This document shows positions 60,433 through 64,000 of a stretch of 64,000 bases of DNA, one piece after another; positions within the stretch are counted from its first letter, which is position 1; the number at the start of each line of letters is the position of its first letter. Below the pieces are notes generated by a model. The model worked only from the letters and a program-made list of their open reading frames with translations. It did not search any database and was not told the origin of the DNA. Source of the DNA: Roseomonas alba. Lineage in GTDB: Bacteria; Pseudomonadota; Alphaproteobacteria; Acetobacterales; Acetobacteraceae. The position numbers and the translations under genes are program-made. Where the stretch lies: positions 62,001 to 126,000 of the forward strand of contig NZ_JAHYBZ010000001.1 of assembly GCF_019430885.1 (NCBI RefSeq), given 5' to 3'.

Positions 60433-61407
60433 TCAGTTCGGCTGCCAGTCACGGATGCGCCGCAGCGTCCCCGCATCCAGCGTCCGTTCCCATTCCGCGA
60501 AGGCCGGCGCCAGCGCGGCCTGGAAGGCGGCGGTGTCCACTTCGGTCACCACGGTCATGCCGTTCTGGCGCAGCGTCGCAACGCCCGCCTCGTCATCGGC
60601 CGTGACGCGGGCGCGGTTTGCGGCCTGGGCCTCACGCGCCGCCTGGTAGAACAGGGTACGGTCGGCCGCGCTCAGCCGCGCGACGGTCTGCGGATTGCAG
60701 ATCATGACCTGCGGCGAATAGACGTGCCGCGTCATGGTGAAGTAGCGCTGCACCTGGAAAATGTTGTTCGCCACGATGACCGAGATCGGGTTCTCCTGCC
60801 CGTCCACCGTACCCTGCTGAAGCGCCGGGATCAGCTCGGAGAAGGCCATCGGGGTCGGAAGCGCGCCGAGGGTGGTGAAGGCCCGCATATGCACCTGGTT
60901 CTCCATGGTGCGGATCTTCAGGCCGCGCAGATCGGCCGGAGTGTTAATCTCCCGCCGCGAATTGGTCATGTTGCGGAATCCGTTCTCCAGCCACACGACG
61001 CCGACCAACCCGCGGGCCGGGAAACGGGCGAGCACCTGCTGGCCGATCTCGGAATCCAGCACGCCGCGGGCATGGGTCGCGTCGCGGAACAGGAAGGGCA
61101 CGTCGAAGATGCGCACCTCGGGGACGAAGTTCCCGACCGGGCCCGTCGAGGTGAAGGTGCAGTCGATGGTGCCGATCTGCACACTCTCGACCATCTCGCG
61201 TTCATTGTCATTGCGCTGGGCAACAACCTTGTAGCGGCCATTCGTCAGGCGCTCGAAGGCCGACCCAAAGGTGGTGGCGCCGACACCGGTATGGCTGTTG
61301 GCCGGCAGGGCATGCTGCACGGTGAGCTGCGTCTGCGCGAAGGCCGGCGCAGCAGCGAGCGGCGCCGCCAGGGCAACCGCGAACGCAAGACGTCTGGTCA
61401 GGGACAT
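60433..61407 (-). CDS. dctP: TRAP transporter solute receptor (DctP type)
   Basis: 324-aa periplasmic binding protein; leader MSLTRRLAFAVALAAPLAAAPAFAQ. DctP blocks: LTVQHALPANSHTGVGATTFGSAFERLTNGRY, VESVQIGTIDCTFTSTGPVGNFVPEVRIFDVPFLFRDATHARGVL and LKIRTMENQVHMRAFTTLGALPTPMAFSELIPALQQGTVDGQENPI (the conserved ligand-arginine region). ATG at 61407 with GGAGGATT upstream. First gene of the dctP-Q-M unit and the likely receptor for it. A second very similar receptor gene lies 0.5 kb upstream, across a repeat element. Confidence 0.94.
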   Translation of the reverse strand: MSLTRRLAFAVALAAPLAAAPAFAQTQLTVQHALPANSHTGVGATTFGSAFERLTNGRYKVVAQRNDNEREMVESVQIGTIDCTFTSTGPVGNFVPEVRIFDVPFLFRDATHARGVLDSEIGQQVLARFPARGLVGVVWLENGFRNMTNSRREINTPADLRGLKIRTMENQVHMRAFTTLGALPTPMAFSELIPALQQGTVDGQENPISVIVANNIFQVQRYFTMTRHVYSPQVMICNPQTVARLSAADRTLFYQAAREAQAANRARVTADDEAGVATLRQNGMTVVTEVDTAAFQAALAPAFAEWERTLDAGTLRRIRDWQPN

Positions 61408-61535
61408 TCCTGTGAATCCTCCATGTTGGGTGTTGTTGCCGGCAGTTAGCCGGGGGCGGGCAGGGCTGGCAATGGCACCCGTGACCCGAGGCCCAGATTG
61501 GGGCGCTATCCTCATGCGCGTGCGGGACCATGGCG

Positions 61536-61911
61536 GTGGCGGAGCGGGGAGGGGCTCTGCGCTCGCCCGGGCCCCCGACCTGCCAAAGGGCCGGCTGGCC
61601 TTCGAGACTACCGGGGTGGCTCCGCCGGACAAGATCGGAGGGGCTCCGCCCCTCCGAACCACCCCGCCACCGGGGTTCCATTGACGTTGCAGGGCAACGT
61701 CAATGGAACCCCTCGTGCTTGGAGCATTTGGAACGCAGAAACCTGGTGCTGGGCAGGCGGGTCATGCCGTTCCCTTCCAAGCGCCTCGCGGGCGCAAAGG
61801 CGGGTTTCGGCGTTCTTCCCGCCAACGGCGCACCGCACCAGGTGACGGTTTCCCAAGGCCCTGTGGCCTTTGGCGGGGAGAGGTTTGGAGAGGGGCAGAG
61901 CCCCTCTCCAA
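61536..61911. repeat. Composite double-hairpin element, locus 9
   Basis: Contains a worn extra end (about 61536-61620, GGGGAGGGGCTC then a CCAAAGGGCC-like stem). A B-type end follows: outer CGGAGGGGC / TCC / GCCCCTCCG (61636-61656), then a perfect 13-bp hairpin CCATTGACGTTGC / GCAACGTCAATGG (61678-61706) and a worn GTGCTTGGAGCATTTGG stem. The core lies near 61793-61813 in inverted orientation (GCGCAAAGGCGGG then TTTCGGCG). An intact A end has CCCAAGGCC / CTGT / GGCCTTTGG (61852-61873) and TTGGAGAGGGGC / AGA / GCCCCTCTCCAA (61885-61911). It separates the two dctP genes. Confidence 0.78.
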
Positions 61912-61941
61912 TGCCACAGCGGTCGGCTGAGCCCTGCCGCC

Positions 61942-62919
61942 TCAGTTCGGCTGCCAGGCGCGGATCCGCCGCAGCGTGTCGGCGTCCAGTTCGCGCTCAT
62001 ACTGCGCGAAGGCGGAGGCCAGGGCGGCCTGGAAGGCGGCCGTGTCCACGCTGGTCACCACCTGCATGCCGCGGCGGCGCAGTTCCTCGATGCCGGACGC
62101 CTCATCCGCGCTGACGCGGTCGCGATTGGCCTTCTGCCCGGCGCGGGCGGCTTCCATGAAGGCGGCGCGGTCGGCGGGCGACATGGCCTGCATCATGGCT
62201 GGGTTGCAGATCAGCAGGCCCGGCGAATAGACGTGCCCGGTAAGCGTCAGGTAGCGCTGCACCTGGTTCAGGTTGTTCGCCACGATCACCGGGATCGGGT
62301 TCTCCTGCCCGTCCACCGTGCCCTGCTGCAGGGCGGGGACGAGTTCGGAGAAGGCCATCGGCGTCGGCAGCGCGCCAAGGGTGGTGAAGGCCCGCATATG
62401 CACCTGGTTTTCCATGGTGCGCACCTTCAGGCCGCGGACATCGCCGGGGTCATGGACCTCGCGGCGCGAATTGGTGAGGTGGCGGAAGCCGTTCTCCATC
62501 CAGATCACGCCCACCAAGCCGCGCGCGTTGAACTGCTGGAGGATGTTCTGGCCGATCTCGCTGTCCAGCACGCCGCGGGCATGGGCGTAGTCGCGGAACA
62601 GGAAAGGCACGTCGACCACGCGCACGGCCGGGACGAAGTTGCCGACCGGGCCGGTGGAGCCGATGTAGCACTCGACCGTGCCGATCTGGACGCTCTCGAT
62701 GATCTCGCGCTCGTTGTCGTTGCGCTGGATGTTCACCCGGTAGCGGCCGCCGGTGGCGCGCTCGAAGCTCTCCTTCAGCGCCTGGGCGCCGGCGCCGTAA
62801 TGGCTGTTCGAAGGCAGCGGGTGCTGGATGGTGATGGTGGTCTGGGCCATCGCCGGGGCGGTCACGGCGGCGGTGGCTAGGCACAGCGCGGCGACGGCCG
62901 CGCGGCGGGCGATGGTCAT
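61942..62919 (-). CDS. dctP: TRAP transporter solute receptor (DctP type), second copy
   Basis: 325 aa; leader MTIARRAAVAALCLATAAVTAPAMAQ. Nearly the same block as the neighbouring receptor: LKVRTMENQVHMRAFTTLGALPTPMAFSELVPALQQGTVDGQENPI, and VESVQIGTVECYIGSTGPVGNFVPAVRVVDVPFLFRDYAHARGVL. Both end TLRRIRxWQPN. It is a paralogue made by duplication; differences lie at the start (QHPLPSNSHYGAGAQALKE) and in the C-terminal third. No permease genes are adjacent other than the set downstream of the first receptor, which it may share. Encoded by a start at 62919 with a weak ribosome site. Confidence 0.93.
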   Translation of the reverse strand: MTIARRAAVAALCLATAAVTAPAMAQTTITIQHPLPSNSHYGAGAQALKESFERATGGRYRVNIQRNDNEREIIESVQIGTVECYIGSTGPVGNFVPAVRVVDVPFLFRDYAHARGVLDSEIGQNILQQFNARGLVGVIWMENGFRHLTNSRREVHDPGDVRGLKVRTMENQVHMRAFTTLGALPTPMAFSELVPALQQGTVDGQENPIPVIVANNLNQVQRYLTLTGHVYSPGLLICNPAMMQAMSPADRAAFMEAARAGQKANRDRVSADEASGIEELRRRGMQVVTSVDTAAFQAALASAFAQYERELDADTLRRIRAWQPN

Positions 62920-62995
62920 CCTTGGGTCTCTCCCATGCGGGCGGCGGCTGGTGCCGCCCGAATGGGGACCTACTACGCCCGGGCCGGGCCCGTGA

Positions 62996-63634
62996 TCAAT
63001 GCGGCGCGTCGTGCGGGGCCGGGATGGGCAGGCCCATATGCAGCGCGGCATTGGCGTTGATCGTGCCTTCCCACATCAGCTCAAGGCCGATCCAGGCGAT
63101 CAGGGCGACGCCGATATAGGCGATGACCTTGAAGCGATCGAGCAGCCTGGCCAGGAAGCCGCCGAGCAGGCCCATCAGGACGATGGAAATGGTCAGGCCC
63201 AGGATCAGCATGACAATGTCGTTGCGGGCGACCGCGGCGACGGCCAGCACGTTGTCGAGGCTCATCGACACGTCGGCGACGACGATCTGCCAGAGCGCCG
63301 CCATCAGGGTCTTTTCCTTGACCTCGCCTTCCTCGCCGCCCTCCTCCTCGCCGTGATGGAGGAGCTCCTTCAGGAACGACCAGGCGATGTAGAGCAGGGC
63401 GAGGCCGCCGACGAAGGCGATCCACCACAGGCCGAGCAGATAGGTCGCGAAGATCGAGAAGATGATGCGCAGCACCGCCGCGGCGACGATGCCGAACAGC
63501 ACCGCCTTGCTGCGCATCGCCGCCGGCAGGCCTGCAGCCGCCATGCCGATGACCACCGCGTTGTCGCCCGACAACACGATGTTGAGCCACAGGATTTCAA
63601 GAAAACGCGGCGCCGCCGCAATCAGGCTGTCCAT
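62996..63634 (-). CDS. TerC / YjbE-family membrane protein, putative metal ion exporter
   Basis: 212-aa TerC-type protein with about seven hydrophobic segments. The two conserved aspartate motifs are WLNIVLSGDNAVVIGMAA and VADVSMSLDNVLAVAAVARND (SGDNAxxI and DxxxSLDNxLA), which bind the ion in Mn-exporting relatives. A long acidic loop HHGEEEGGEEGEVKEK lies between TM3 and TM4. Members export Mn or are linked to tellurite resistance. No yybP-ykoY-like riboswitch could be recognised in the 130 bp upstream. ATG at 63634; not in an operon. Confidence 0.9.
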   Translation of the reverse strand: MDSLIAAAPRFLEILWLNIVLSGDNAVVIGMAAAGLPAAMRSKAVLFGIVAAAVLRIIFSIFATYLLGLWWIAFVGGLALLYIAWSFLKELLHHGEEEGGEEGEVKEKTLMAALWQIVVADVSMSLDNVLAVAAVARNDIVMLILGLTISIVLMGLLGGFLARLLDRFKVIAYIGVALIAWIGLELMWEGTINANAALHMGLPIPAPHDAPH

Positions 63635-63771
63635 ACGTCACTCCCGGCGCCGCGGCATATCTCCAGCGGCTGTGAATACGCGCCGGACGCTAGTCGTCAT
63701 GCGCCGTTCGGCAAGTTTCAACGATGCAATGTGACGTCCATCTTTCGGATGACTGATGCGACGGCGTGCCG

Positions 63772-64000
63772 TTACGACAGCAGCAGGACGGCGACCCAGC
63801 CGATCACCAGCACCGCGGCGGTGGAGGGCAGAAGCAGCCGCCAGATCTGTGCTGGCCGGGTCCCGTCGGCGAGCAGCCCGCAGACCAGGGCGGTGGCGGC
63901 GAAGGATATGCCGGCCCCGGCCGAACCCGTGAAATTGTGGATGGAGGGCGCCAGCAGCGGCGGCAGTCCGGCGGCGAGTCCCAGGGCCTGCTGCACCGGC
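63772..64000 (-). CDS. C-terminal fragment of a membrane transporter, N-terminus off the right edge
   Basis: The frame is open to the window edge (codon for P at 63997-63999 before a GTG at 63996), so only the last 76 or so residues are seen: PVQQALGLAAGLPPLLAPSIHNFTGSAGAGISFAATALVCGLLADG then TRPAQIWRLLLPSTAAVLVIGWVAVLLLS. It looks like the last two membrane segments of a permease; the exact family could not be assigned. Its stop is at 63772, 137 bp from the terC-like start, same strand. Confidence 0.6.
   Translation of the reverse strand, partial: PVQQALGLAAGLPPLLAPSIHNFTGSAGAGISFAATALVCGLLADGTRPAQIWRLLLPSTAAVLVIGWVAVLLLS

Noticed and set aside
63635-63771. Possible yybP-ykoY manganese riboswitch before the TerC-like gene
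   Set aside because: No match to the conserved paired loops could be found on the minus strand; only a vague promoter-like string is present.

Overview
The window reads as a chromosomal segment of a high-GC (roughly 70% by eye) alphaproteobacterium, most likely an Acetobacteraceae member of the Roseomonas type. The reasons are the codon bias, the abundance of orphan Bug/TTT and TRAP solute receptors with Tat-like leaders, MoaB, PA0069-type radical SAM, DUF1489 and NrsF/ECF pairs, and an alphaproteobacterial gene style with many 1-4 bp start/stop overlaps. I see no rRNA, tRNA, CRISPR array, integrase or transposase. Taxonomy is inferred from protein style only.

Layout. 0-6 kb: edge-truncated sterol-desaturase-like gene, creatininase-family protein, MoaB, a radical SAM protein, a coupled three-gene set (two arsenosugar-type nucleotide-sugar proteins plus an HPP membrane protein) and a phosphodiesterase. 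6-10 kb: DJ-1/InhA-like protein, PPOX flavoprotein, a small hypothetical and an aldo/keto reductase. 10.2-11.5 kb: a decayed patch with a frameshifted HlyD-family pseudogene. 11.5-16.1 kb: housekeeping block rnhA-thrB-ispH (overlapping), a lipoprotein, a histidine-phosphatase-like protein and asd. 16.2-21.6 kb: PAS-containing chemoreceptor, NrsF-type anti-sigma factor with ECF sigma factor, OpgC-like acyltransferase and DUF1489.

21.9-29.8 kb (minus strand) holds a membrane oxidoreductase locus, hyfB-C-E-F-G plus, after a repeat element and a VOC gene, hyfI. The large subunit lacks the [NiFe] cysteines while the small subunit keeps its four Fe-S cysteines. It is therefore a hydrogenase-4-like (Ehr-type) complex and not a true hydrogenase. 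30-40 kb is dominated by uptake: TRAP QM permease, Bug receptor, two family-5 SBPs, an amidase and an M20 peptidase. 39.5-44.3 kb: rRNA methyltransferase-like protein, thioesterase, UDG-like protein with a TTG start, DenD-like dehydrogenase, TfoX-N protein and diaminopropionate ammonia-lyase. 44.4-50.7 kb: complete ugpBAEC glycerol-3-phosphate importer followed by two tandem Bug receptors. 51-58 kb: Liv-type receptor, quinone oxidoreductase + SDR pair, EamA exporter, alpha/beta hydrolase, Tat-exported phosphoesterase and AlkA-like glycosylase. 58.3-64 kb: dctP-Q-M TRAP system with an extra dctP, a TerC-family protein and an edge-truncated membrane protein.

The most striking non-coding feature is a family of double-hairpin, MITE-like elements. 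It occurs at nine intergenic sites (7.0, 9.9, 21.6, 22.9, 36.1, 39.2, 50.7, 56.35 and 61.6 kb). Each site touches at least one gene 3' end and six of nine lie between convergent genes. The ends carry an outer TTGGAGAGGGGC-type hairpin and an inner hairpin whose sequence changes while pairing is kept. A second, smaller palindromic family (5.43 and 51.14 kb) supplies the TAG stop codon of the gene it abuts. Both families look like mobile or amplified sequences reused as gene-end structures.
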